Assembly: GCA_021107435.1 (NCBI GenBank)
Contig: JAIOSV010000110.1
Coordinates: 1 to 53,410 of the forward strand
From: Candidatus Sabulitectum sp.
Lineage (GTDB): Bacteria > Fermentibacterota > Fermentibacteria > Fermentibacterales > JCC-6
DNA length: 53,410 nucleotides
Reading direction: 5' to 3'
A program made the translations under genes and the position numbers. Numbering within the stretch: the stretch's first letter is position 1; each line of letters starts with the position of its first letter. Shown here piece after piece: positions 7,959 through 15,159 of this stretch. The notes below the pieces were generated by a model. That model was not told where the DNA came from and searched no databases. It saw nothing but the letters and a program-made list of their open reading frames with translations.

Positions 7959-9677
7959 ATGAATGTAACGATAAACAACAGAACACTGGAAGCAAGCCCC
8001 GGGGAAACAATACTCGAAGTGGCCGCGAGGGCTGCTATTTCAATACCTACTCTGTGTCACATGGAGGGGCTTCCTCCCACAGGAGCATGCAGAATGTGCG
8101 TTGTTGAAGATATGGAAACTGGTAATCTTATTCCTTCCTGTTCTCAGCCCGCGTTTGACGGAATGAGGATAAATACCCATTCGCCAAAGGCTCTTACCGC
8201 GAGAAGAACCATTGTAGAACTTCTTCTTGCGAACCATCCTGATGACTGTCTTTACTGCATCCGGAACGGATGCTGTACACTTCAGGGCTATTCAGAGGAA
8301 CTTGGAGTCCGGCAGAGAAGATACAACGGTGAGAGATCTACAAGTGATCTTGATGTTTCCAGCCCTTCCATAGTTCGAGACCCGGACAAATGCATACTCT
8401 GTGGAAAGTGTGTACGGGTGTGCGAAGAGATCCAGGGGGTAAGCGCCATTGATTTCCAGGGCAGAGGAAGCGACACCCGCATCGGATGTGCTTTTAAAGA
8501 GGGGTTGAATGTTTCCAGCTGCATTAACTGCGGACAGTGCATAATGGTTTGTCCGACCGGTGCCCTCGCGGAGAAGGATGATACCGCCAGAGTAATCGCG
8601 GCTCTGCGTAATCCCGACATAACCGTAGTAGTTCAGCATGCTCCCGCAATCAGTGTAACCATAGCTGAGGATTTCGGGATGAAACCGGGTACAGATATCG
8701 TTGACCGGATGAATGGTGCCTTGAGGCGAATGGGGTTCGATTACATTTTCCCGACATCCTTCGGCGCTGACCTTACAGCAATTGAGGAAGCCAACGAGCT
8801 TGTAGAGAGGATAACCTCCGGTGGCCCGCTCCCTCTTTTTACCAGTTGCTCTCCCGGCTGGATAAAATTTATGGAGGAATTCTATCCGGATCTGGTTGAC
8901 AATGTTTCTTCCTGCAAGAGTCCTCAGCAGATGCTGGGAGCAGTTATCAAGCGAGTATGGACAAAAGAGAAGAACATTGATCCTCGAAAAGTATTCCATG
9001 TCTCCATTATGCCCTGCACCGCCAAGAAGTTTGAATGCGACAGAACCGGGATGCGGAAAGGATCGGTCAGGGACGTTGATGCTGTTCTCACCACAAGAGA
9101 ATTCATCAGGATGATTAAGATGTTCGGTATCGATCTTAAGCTGGTGACAGGGGAGCCCGCTGACAATCCGTACGGTGAGCGCAGTTCTGCCGGCAAGATT
9201 TTTGGTGTAAGCGGAGGGGTTATGGAAGCCGCAATCAGAACGGCTTTCCATATGCTGACCGGAGAAGATCTCCCGGCTCTGGAAGTTAAAGAACTGAGAG
9301 GCTTTGACGGCATAAAAGAAGTTGCTGTCTATATTGGAGATCTGGAGCTGAAAGCCGCTGTAGTCAGCGGTCTGGGTAATGCCAGGAAACTTCTGGACAG
9401 GATACTGTCTGGAGAGAAAACATATCATTTCGTAGAGATCATGACCTGTCCCGGAGGGTGCATCGCAGGTGGCGGACAGCCGTTCACCTCTGACCCGCAG
9501 GTGATAAGATCAAGAATGACAGCACTCTACAGCATTGATTCGGCGGCACCTGCGAGAACCGCTCATTCGAATGTTTCCCTGAAGAAGCTCTACAACGATC
9601 ATCTTGAAAAACCCGGCAGCCACGCCGCCCACGAAATGCTGCATACCGTTTACGCCAGGAGAGAGGTACTGAAATAG
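7959..9677 (+). CDS. hndD: [FeFe]-hydrogenase catalytic subunit
   Basis: A 572-residue group A [FeFe]-hydrogenase that makes or consumes H2. N-terminal plant-type [2Fe-2S] domain (CHMEGLPPTGACRMC, about residue 34), a His-ligated [4Fe-4S] site (HPDDCLYCIRNGCC), two more [4Fe-4S] clusters (CILCGKCVRVC and CINCGQCIMVC), then the H-cluster domain: L1 TSCSPGW (about 296), L2 MPCTAKKFE (about 350), L3 MTCPGGCIAGGGQP (about 495). L1 has Ser where many enzymes have the second Cys of TSCCP. ATG 7959 is preferred over GTG 7950 because AAGGTGG precedes it. The maturation genes hydE, hydF and hydG are not in the window. Confidence 0.93.
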   Translation: MNVTINNRTLEASPGETILEVAARAAISIPTLCHMEGLPPTGACRMCVVEDMETGNLIPSCSQPAFDGMRINTHSPKALTARRTIVELLLANHPDDCLYCIRNGCCTLQGYSEELGVRQRRYNGERSTSDLDVSSPSIVRDPDKCILCGKCVRVCEEIQGVSAIDFQGRGSDTRIGCAFKEGLNVSSCINCGQCIMVCPTGALAEKDDTARVIAALRNPDITVVVQHAPAISVTIAEDFGMKPGTDIVDRMNGALRRMGFDYIFPTSFGADLTAIEEANELVERITSGGPLPLFTSCSPGWIKFMEEFYPDLVDNVSSCKSPQQMLGAVIKRVWTKEKNIDPRKVFHVSIMPCTAKKFECDRTGMRKGSVRDVDAVLTTREFIRMIKMFGIDLKLVTGEPADNPYGERSSAGKIFGVSGGVMEAAIRTAFHMLTGEDLPALEVKELRGFDGIKEVAVYIGDLELKAAVVSGLGNARKLLDRILSGEKTYHFVEIMTCPGGCIAGGGQPFTSDPQVIRSRMTALYSIDSAAPARTAHSNVSLKKLYNDHLEKPGSHAAHEMLHTVYARREVLK

Positions 9678-9678
9678 C

Positions 9679-11673
9679 ATGAGCAAGACACCGCTGGTGC
9701 AAACCATTCCGAACAAATGCAGAATGTGCTACACATGTGTCAGGGAGTGTCCCGCAAAAGCAATAAGGATCAGCGGCGGCCAGGCTGAGGTTGTTGATGA
9801 CCGCTGCATCGGCTGTGGAAACTGTATCCGTGTCTGTACCCGAGGTGCCAAGAAACCGGTGGGGTCAATTGCGCAGGTTACCGATCTTCTCAGTTCCGGG
9901 GAAACCGTTGCTGCGATTATTGCTCCCAGCTTTCCTGCCGAATTTTCCGAGATATCTCCGGAAAAAGTAGCGGGTATGATAAAGGCAATGGGGTTTTCTT
10001 ACGTATGTGAGGTTGCCTTTGGTGCTGACATTGTCGCTCATGCTTACAGAAGACTGCTTAATGAGAATCCCGAAAAGCGATTCATCGGCGCTACCTGTCC
10101 TGCCGTTGTGAGTTATGTTGAAAAATACATCCCTGAACTGGTTCCTCATCTCGCTCCTATAGTCTCACCCATGGTCGCTGAAGCCAAGGTTGTCAGGAAG
10201 CTGTATGGAGAGGAAACAAATATTGTTTTTATAGGACCATGCATAGCAAAAAAAGGTGAAGCTGAGGATGAAACAGGAGAGGATGTTGCTGCTACTCTTA
10301 CCTTTGCCGAGATGAGAACACTTCTGGCATTAAAAGGCATTGATCCGGAAAAGGTAGACGAAAGCGGCTTCAACCCGCCTACACCCGGACTTGGGACACT
10401 GTTTCCTGTTAACAGAGGAATGCTCCAGGCGGCAGATATGCAGGAGGATCTTGTTTCCGGTAAAATAGTGACTGCTGACGGCAGGGACAATTTTGTGGAA
10501 GCACTCATGGAATTCGCCTCCGATGATATGGAGGCAAGGCTGCTTGAAGTTCTCTGCTGTCACGGATGTATAATGGGACCGGGTATGACCACAAAAGCAC
10601 CTATCTTCAGGCGAAGAGCGAAGATAAGTCGATATGCGAGAGAAAGCCTTGAAAAGGTAAATTTCAACGCATGGAATATCGCATCGGAAAGATGTGCCGA
10701 TATTAATCTCGCGAGAAAGTTTACTCCCTCTGATGAAAGGCTGATGGTCCCCAGTGAAGTTGAAGTTAACCGTATAATGGAGAGAATGGGCAAGTTCACA
10801 ATTGAGGATGAATTGAATTGCGGAGCGTGCGGCTACGAGACCTGCAGGAAACATGCCATTGCAACATTCAAGGGTCTGGCTGAGAGCGAGATGTGCCTCC
10901 CGTACGCAATTGATCAGCTGAAAAACACAGTAGAAGAACTTGCAGTGACTCACGACGAACTGGTTGGCACTCAGGTTGCGTTGAAGCATGCTGAAAAGAT
11001 GGCTGATATGGGTCAGCTCGCAGCGGGAATTGCCCACGAGGTTAACAATCCGCTGGGGGTTGTCCTGATGTTCGCTCATACTCTTCTGGAAGAGCACACC
11101 GAAAATGATGATTTGCGGGAAGACCTGAAGACAATATCAATCCACGCAGACAGGTGCAAGAAAATCGTTGCCGGGCTTCTGGACTTTGCCAGACAAAACA
11201 AGGTTACGAGAACATCAATTAATATTCCGGAATTGATACGAAAGGTAATCAGTGTGATTAAACGTCCTGACGGCATCGAACTGGAATTCATCAGTGAAGA
11301 CATAGAGTCTTTCGCTGATCTGGATGAGGATCAGATGGCACAAGTGTTTACCAATCTGGCAACAAATGCTTTTCAGGCAATGGGTGATTCAGGAAAACTC
11401 ACAGTAAAAACCGGCGGAGACGCTGAGATGGTTAAAATATCTTTCAGTGATACCGGGTCCGGTATTAAAAGAGAGAACCTGAAAAAGGTATTTGAACCAT
11501 TTTTTACAACCAAAGAGAGAGGTGAGGGCACCGGGCTGGGACTCGCTGTTACCTATGGTATTGTGAAAATGCACAGAGGACAGATAACGGTTGACTCCAA
11601 TTCGGATCCTTCGAAAGGATCTACCGGAACTGTATTTAAAGTAGTTCTTCCAAGAAGAGGTCCTGGGAACTGA
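9679..11673 (+). CDS. Sensory [FeFe]-hydrogenase fused to a histidine kinase
   Basis: A 664-residue fusion. Two [4Fe-4S] ferredoxin motifs (CRMCYTCVRECP and CIGCGNCIRVC, residues 14-60) lead into an H-cluster domain with ligands Cys140 (ATCPA), Cys188 (IGPC), Cys293 and Cys297 (CCHGC). Next come an Fe-S domain (CGACGYETC, 381-389, then Cys about 406), a short coiled coil, a HisKA domain (His453 in IAHEVNNPL) and an HATPase domain (DTGSGI, GEGTGLGLA). The proton-shuttle position holds Thr and the Met before the L2 Cys is Gly, as in sensory group C/D enzymes, so it likely binds or senses H2 rather than turning it over fast. It lies 2 bp after the catalytic subunit gene. Confidence 0.85.
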   Translation: MSKTPLVQTIPNKCRMCYTCVRECPAKAIRISGGQAEVVDDRCIGCGNCIRVCTRGAKKPVGSIAQVTDLLSSGETVAAIIAPSFPAEFSEISPEKVAGMIKAMGFSYVCEVAFGADIVAHAYRRLLNENPEKRFIGATCPAVVSYVEKYIPELVPHLAPIVSPMVAEAKVVRKLYGEETNIVFIGPCIAKKGEAEDETGEDVAATLTFAEMRTLLALKGIDPEKVDESGFNPPTPGLGTLFPVNRGMLQAADMQEDLVSGKIVTADGRDNFVEALMEFASDDMEARLLEVLCCHGCIMGPGMTTKAPIFRRRAKISRYARESLEKVNFNAWNIASERCADINLARKFTPSDERLMVPSEVEVNRIMERMGKFTIEDELNCGACGYETCRKHAIATFKGLAESEMCLPYAIDQLKNTVEELAVTHDELVGTQVALKHAEKMADMGQLAAGIAHEVNNPLGVVLMFAHTLLEEHTENDDLREDLKTISIHADRCKKIVAGLLDFARQNKVTRTSINIPELIRKVISVIKRPDGIELEFISEDIESFADLDEDQMAQVFTNLATNAFQAMGDSGKLTVKTGGDAEMVKISFSDTGSGIKRENLKKVFEPFFTTKERGEGTGLGLAVTYGIVKMHRGQITVDSNSDPSKGSTGTVFKVVLPRRGPGN

Positions 11674-11689
11674 CAAAAGGAGATTAGTT

Positions 11690-12079
11690 ATGACTGAGAT
11701 AAAGAAAGTACTTGTGGTGGATGATGATCCTGATTTCAGAGGTCAGATGGAAATAATGTTTTCCACCAGAGGATATGAAGTTACGACTGCCCCGGGAAGA
11801 AAAGAAGCTCAGGAAACTTTCCAGACTTTCGTCCCGGATATCGCTGTTGTTGACCTGATGATGGAAAACGATGATGACGGATTCGTACTCGCTTATCGAC
11901 TTAAGAAGAGATTTCCTGACTGTATTGTTATCATGGTGACAAACGTTACAGGAGAAACAGGCATAGAATTTCCCGGAGAAGACGATTCCTCCGGATGGAT
12001 TAATGCTGACGCTGTTCTTTCAAAGCCTGTAAGATTTGAGCAGATAGAAGAGGAATTGAGAAAGATTGAAAGCAGATAA
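11690..12079 (+). CDS. Single-domain response regulator
   Basis: A 129-residue receiver domain with no output domain. The acidic pocket is VVDDDPD, the phosphoacceptor is Asp55 (VVDLMMEN), and the switch Lys lies in LSKPVRF near the end. A good Shine-Dalgarno (AAGGAG) precedes ATG 11690, 16 bp after the sensory kinase stop. Its likely partner is that kinase, and its role may be to pass phosphate on or to act allosterically. The loop after Asp55 is longer and more acidic than usual (ENDDDGF). Confidence 0.85.
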   Translation: MTEIKKVLVVDDDPDFRGQMEIMFSTRGYEVTTAPGRKEAQETFQTFVPDIAVVDLMMENDDDGFVLAYRLKKRFPDCIVIMVTNVTGETGIEFPGEDDSSGWINADAVLSKPVRFEQIEEELRKIESR

Positions 12080-12080
12080 A

Positions 12081-13217
12081 ATGGCGGAAGAAAAAATACT
12101 GACACTGCTTATCGTTGATGACGAAGCAGGAATGCGTGCAGGAGTCAGAAGATCTCTCAGGCATTTCTCAATGGAGATTGAAGACACTGCAGAGGTGATA
12201 AAGCTGAATGTAGCAGAAGCCGCATCCGGGGAAGAAGCTATTGCCCTCATGGAAAAGGCTTCTCCTGACATTGTCCTGCTTGATAACAAGATGGGTGGGA
12301 TAACAGGTCTGGAGGTGCTCCAATGGATAAACGAAAAAGATCTTGACCTGATGGCAATAATGATAACAGCTTATGCCTCTATTGAGACAGCCATCACTGC
12401 AACGAAAGAGGGCGCATATGACTTTCTTCCTAAACCGTTCACTCCTGCTGAGCTGAAAGTATCAGTAAGACAGGCGGCTGCTCATCTGGTTGCTCTTCGC
12501 CAGAGCAGAGAGCTTGAACGGGAAAAGAAAAGGGTGAGGTTTCAGTTTATCAGCGTGCTTGCACACGAACTTAAAGCTCCACTTGCGGCGATAGAAGGAT
12601 ACCTCTACCTGCTTCGTGACGGAACTGGGCTTGATGATCCCGCTGTATACGATAGAGTCGTCGCGCGAAGTCTTCTGAGACTCAGCGGTATGAGGAAACT
12701 TATTTACGATCTTCTTGACCTGACCAGGCTGGAATCAGGCCAGAAAAGAAGAGAATTAACTGATGTGGATGTTCTCGACTGTGCCAGAAACAGCATGGAG
12801 ACAATGGAGCCGGACGCTGACAGGCGCGGCATTACAATTTCTCTTGAATCCAGTGTTGAAGAGGTTGTCATTACCGCAGACAGTGGTGAAATAGAAATTA
12901 TTTTCAACAACCTTATATCGAACGCGGTGAAATACAACAGAGATAACGGAAGCGTAATTGTTAAGATTGAGAATGAGCGGAAGCTGGTTCGAATATCCGT
13001 TTCCGACACAGGTATTGGAATGTCCGGAGAAGAAATGGAGAAATTGTTTGGAGAATTTGTCAGAATAAAGAATTCAAAAACAAGAAACATTCTTGGCAGT
13101 GGTCTAGGCCTTTCCATAATGAAGAAAATAGCTTCACTTTACAACGGGAATGTAACCGTTGACAGTACTCCGGATGTTGGTTCCACATTTACAGTAACAC
13201 TGGGAAAAAAGATATAG
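12081..13217 (+). CDS. Receiver-histidine kinase hybrid
   Basis: A soluble 378-residue protein with an N-terminal receiver (phosphoacceptor Asp68 in VLLDNKMGG, Lys in LPKPF), a helical linker, a HisKA domain (His162 in LAHELKAPL) and an HATPase domain (NLISNAVKY, DTGIGM, GSGLGLSI). The receiver-first layout suits a kinase whose activity is set by an upstream phosphodonor, here probably the hydrogenase-kinase. No DNA-binding domain is present, so its final target is outside the operon or is a protein. ATG 12066 is an alternative start that would overlap the preceding gene; ATG 12081 lies just after its stop. Confidence 0.85.
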   Translation: MAEEKILTLLIVDDEAGMRAGVRRSLRHFSMEIEDTAEVIKLNVAEAASGEEAIALMEKASPDIVLLDNKMGGITGLEVLQWINEKDLDLMAIMITAYASIETAITATKEGAYDFLPKPFTPAELKVSVRQAAAHLVALRQSRELEREKKRVRFQFISVLAHELKAPLAAIEGYLYLLRDGTGLDDPAVYDRVVARSLLRLSGMRKLIYDLLDLTRLESGQKRRELTDVDVLDCARNSMETMEPDADRRGITISLESSVEEVVITADSGEIEIIFNNLISNAVKYNRDNGSVIVKIENERKLVRISVSDTGIGMSGEEMEKLFGEFVRIKNSKTRNILGSGLGLSIMKKIASLYNGNVTVDSTPDVGSTFTVTLGKKI

Positions 13218-13227
13218 GAATGCTTTT

Positions 13228-13398
13228 ATGAAGTGCTTAATCTCATTGGTGTTTCCTGCCCTTTGCATCGCCGGGAATTATGAGGATCAGGTAAGGGCTC
13301 TCAGACTTCCAATGTTTATTGCCTGTGTTTTCCCGGGGTCTGTTCCATCTGAAATTTCAAATTCGAACACAATATCCCTGTCCGGAAGTTTGTGGTAA
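13228..13398 (+). other. Short reading frame resembling a signal peptide remnant
   Basis: ATG 13228, with AGGA about 8 nt upstream, opens a 56-codon frame beginning MKCLISLVFPALCIAG, which looks like a signal peptide. Most of the rest lies antisense to the end of the NYN gene and looks like shadow sequence. It could be the start of an exported-protein gene cut off by rearrangement, or chance. Confidence 0.2.
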
Positions 13399-14120
13399 TC
13401 CACATTGCCCGGAAGGTTCGAATCATGGAAAAAGATGTTGGAATAGGGTGAGCCTGGATCTCTGTTGTCAATAAGCCACAACTCGCCCTGGAAGGTATCC
13501 ATAAATCTGAAAAAACCGAAGCCTTTCTCGTGACTCACACATATACCCCTGACGAATGAGCCTTTAGCGCCCCATCTGGAGTAGTCGTCGAGTCCTTTGA
13601 ACGGAAGGAGATTGGGTACAAGGTAACCTGAAATGTATAGATCAGCTTCATCACGGAGTTCGCGGGATACATTGTCGAAGCCAAGCACCTCCACTCTGCA
13701 ACCCTTGTTCTGTATGGTGCTTATCACTCTGACAAAATCGCCGTCACCTGTGGCTATCAGAACTTTATCCAGCTTGTCTGACTGGAGAAGAGCGTCAACT
13801 GCCAGGTCAAGGTCTACGTTGGCTTTACCGAATCTGGCTCCCGTTTCATCAGTATACCACTTGACTATTTTTCTGATAACCTTGAAACCCATGTCCCTGA
13901 GGGCACTGTGAAACCTTCTCTGCTTGTCCCGGTATTCAAAATCTGTTCTTGCTCGAACTTCATCAAAGCTCACATAGGCGTTAAGACGAACAGGTCGAGC
14001 TCCATTGCGGCACGCAAACTCTCTAAGCACTTCGTAGCGCATGCCGTATCCACCGTTCATGGTCAGATTAGAAACATCAACATAAACCCCTACCCTTGTA
14101 CCGGCATTACGGTCGGGCAT
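13287..14120 (-). CDS. NYN-domain (LabA/DUF88) protein with a cold-shock-like tail
   Basis: A 277-residue protein. The N-terminal NYN/PIN-like nuclease domain (about residues 5-165) shows the acidic motifs expected for metal-dependent RNA cleavage: VYVDVSNL, KANVDLDLAVDAL and ATGDGDFVRV. The C-terminal part (about 185-275) reads like an S1/cold-shock beta-barrel: RGICVSHEKGFGFFRF, then NIFFHDSNL, then DIVFEFEI. This points to an RNA-binding ribonuclease. ATG 14120 has GGAGG 7 nt upstream. It stands alone on the minus strand and is divergent from the amidase gene. Confidence 0.8.
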   Translation of the reverse strand: MPDRNAGTRVGVYVDVSNLTMNGGYGMRYEVLREFACRNGARPVRLNAYVSFDEVRARTDFEYRDKQRRFHSALRDMGFKVIRKIVKWYTDETGARFGKANVDLDLAVDALLQSDKLDKVLIATGDGDFVRVISTIQNKGCRVEVLGFDNVSRELRDEADLYISGYLVPNLLPFKGLDDYSRWGAKGSFVRGICVSHEKGFGFFRFMDTFQGELWLIDNRDPGSPYSNIFFHDSNLPGNVDYHKLPDRDIVFEFEISDGTDPGKTQAINIGSLRALT

Positions 14121-14185
14121 AATATTACCTCCATAAAGAAACACAAATCAAAACAATAAACTCTTTCGTGCGGAGTGGAATATAA

Positions 14186-14728
14186 GTGAAATATCTTGAA
14201 TGGTTACAACAAATCGGATGCGACTGCGGGAAATTGGAGCTTACCGAAGAAGAGGCGAAAAGGAAAGCTTTGCCATTGAAGAATCCCGGCTCTGTAAGGA
14301 TGAAATCCATCAGGAGGATAGTGATTCACCACTCAGCCACAGAAACCGGGAACGCGGCATTCTTTCGAGCACTACACACTGTTATCAATGGCTGGAACGA
14401 CATAGGGTACCACTTCGTTATTGGCAACGGTTCCTTCAGTGATGACGGAGAGATTGAGGAGGGGCGCAGGCTTCCATTCAGAGGGGCTCACGCGAAGGGC
14501 GGCAATGAAGACTCAATCGGTATCTGTCTGGTGGGCGACTTCAACAAAAAATCTCCCTCAGATGCCCAGATGGATTCACTTGGGCTTCTTCTGAGCAGGC
14601 TGATTGCGGAGTACTCTATCAATAGAGACTCAATAACACTGCACAGGTTTATTCACGGGTCATCGACAGAGTGTCCCGGGAAAAATATATCTCTAGAGAG
14701 TATCCTGTATATCGTTGACAACAAATAG
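14186..14728 (+). CDS. N-acetylmuramoyl-L-alanine amidase (PGRP/Amidase_2 fold)
   Basis: A 180-residue peptidoglycan-recognition-type amidase. Zinc ligands can be picked out as His in IVIHHSAT (about residue 48), His in LHRFIHGSSTECPG and Cys in TECPG; the YHFVIGNG and SIGICLVGDF segments are family hallmarks. It would cleave the MurNAc-L-Ala bond. The start is GTG 14186 with GGAGTGG upstream. No signal peptide is seen, so it may act in the cytoplasm on recycled muropeptides or be exported in another way; the N-terminal 40 residues are of unknown role. Confidence 0.85.
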   Translation: MKYLEWLQQIGCDCGKLELTEEEAKRKALPLKNPGSVRMKSIRRIVIHHSATETGNAAFFRALHTVINGWNDIGYHFVIGNGSFSDDGEIEEGRRLPFRGAHAKGGNEDSIGICLVGDFNKKSPSDAQMDSLGLLLSRLIAEYSINRDSITLHRFIHGSSTECPGKNISLESILYIVDNK

Positions 14729-14741
14729 GTTGAGGGAAGCC

Positions 14742-14770
14742 TTGCCAGAAGATGGTGCTTGTTGTATATA
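14742..14770 (+). promoter_or_regulatory. secG-tRNA promoter
   Basis: TTGCCA (14742-14747), 17 nt, TATATA (14765-14770): a good housekeeping-type promoter about 30 nt before the secG start. It probably also serves the tRNA gene. Confidence 0.55.
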
Positions 14771-14798
14771 TCGGCTTCGAAATGAAGGAGTGGTTTAA

Positions 14799-15023
14799 AT
14801 GGCGATTGTACTCACGGTTTTACATTCGATAGTATGTGTTCTTCTGGTAGCAGTTGTTCTGCTTCAGAAGTCAAAGGGCGATGGTCTTTCGGGTGCTTTC
14901 GGAGGCGGTGGAGCACTAACAGCTTCTTTCGGCAACAGGGGCGCGGCCAGTTTGCTCAGTAAGGCTACAACAGTTCTTGCTGTGCTTTTTATGGTGACCG
15001 CATTTCTTCTGGCGATATTTTAA
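14799..15023 (+). CDS. secG: Preprotein translocase subunit SecG
   Basis: A 74-residue membrane protein of SecG length with two hydrophobic segments (about residues 3-22 and 52-73) joined by the conserved cytoplasmic loop VVLLQKSKGDGLSGAFGGGG. SecG assists protein movement through SecYE. AAGGAG lies upstream of ATG 14799. The tRNA-Leu gene begins 11 bp after its stop, with one terminator after both, so they are probably co-transcribed. Confidence 0.93.
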   Translation: MAIVLTVLHSIVCVLLVAVVLLQKSKGDGLSGAFGGGGALTASFGNRGAASLLSKATTVLAVLFMVTAFLLAIF

Positions 15024-15033
15024 AATGATCAGT

Positions 15034-15120
15034 GCCGGGGTGGTGGAATTGGCAGACACGCTAGGTTAAGGACCTAGTGGGCAATAGCCTGTGCGGGTTC
15101 AAGTCCCGCCTCCGGTACCA
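15034..15120 (+). tRNA. tRNA-Leu (anticodon AAG)
   Basis: An 87-nt class II tRNA. Acceptor stem GCCGGGG pairs with CTCCGGT (two G-T pairs), followed by A and an encoded CCA. The anticodon stem CTAGG/CCTAG closes loop TTAAGGA, giving AAG at 34-36 after the constant T33. A variable arm GGC-AATA-GCC and T arm GCGGG-TTCAAGT-CCCGC are present. AAG would need A34-to-inosine editing to read CUC as well as CUU; most bacteria use GAG here. Confidence 0.9.
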
Positions 15121-15134
15121 TTTTCATAGAGACT

Positions 15135-15157
15135 GGGAGCCTTCGGGTTCCCTTTTT
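15135..15157 (+). terminator. Rho-independent terminator after tRNA-Leu
   Basis: GGGAGCC, loop TTCG, GGTTCCC (one G-T pair), then TTTTT at 15153-15157. This is a classic stem with a stable tetraloop, 14 nt after the CCA. Confidence 0.8.
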
Positions 15158-15159
15158 CG

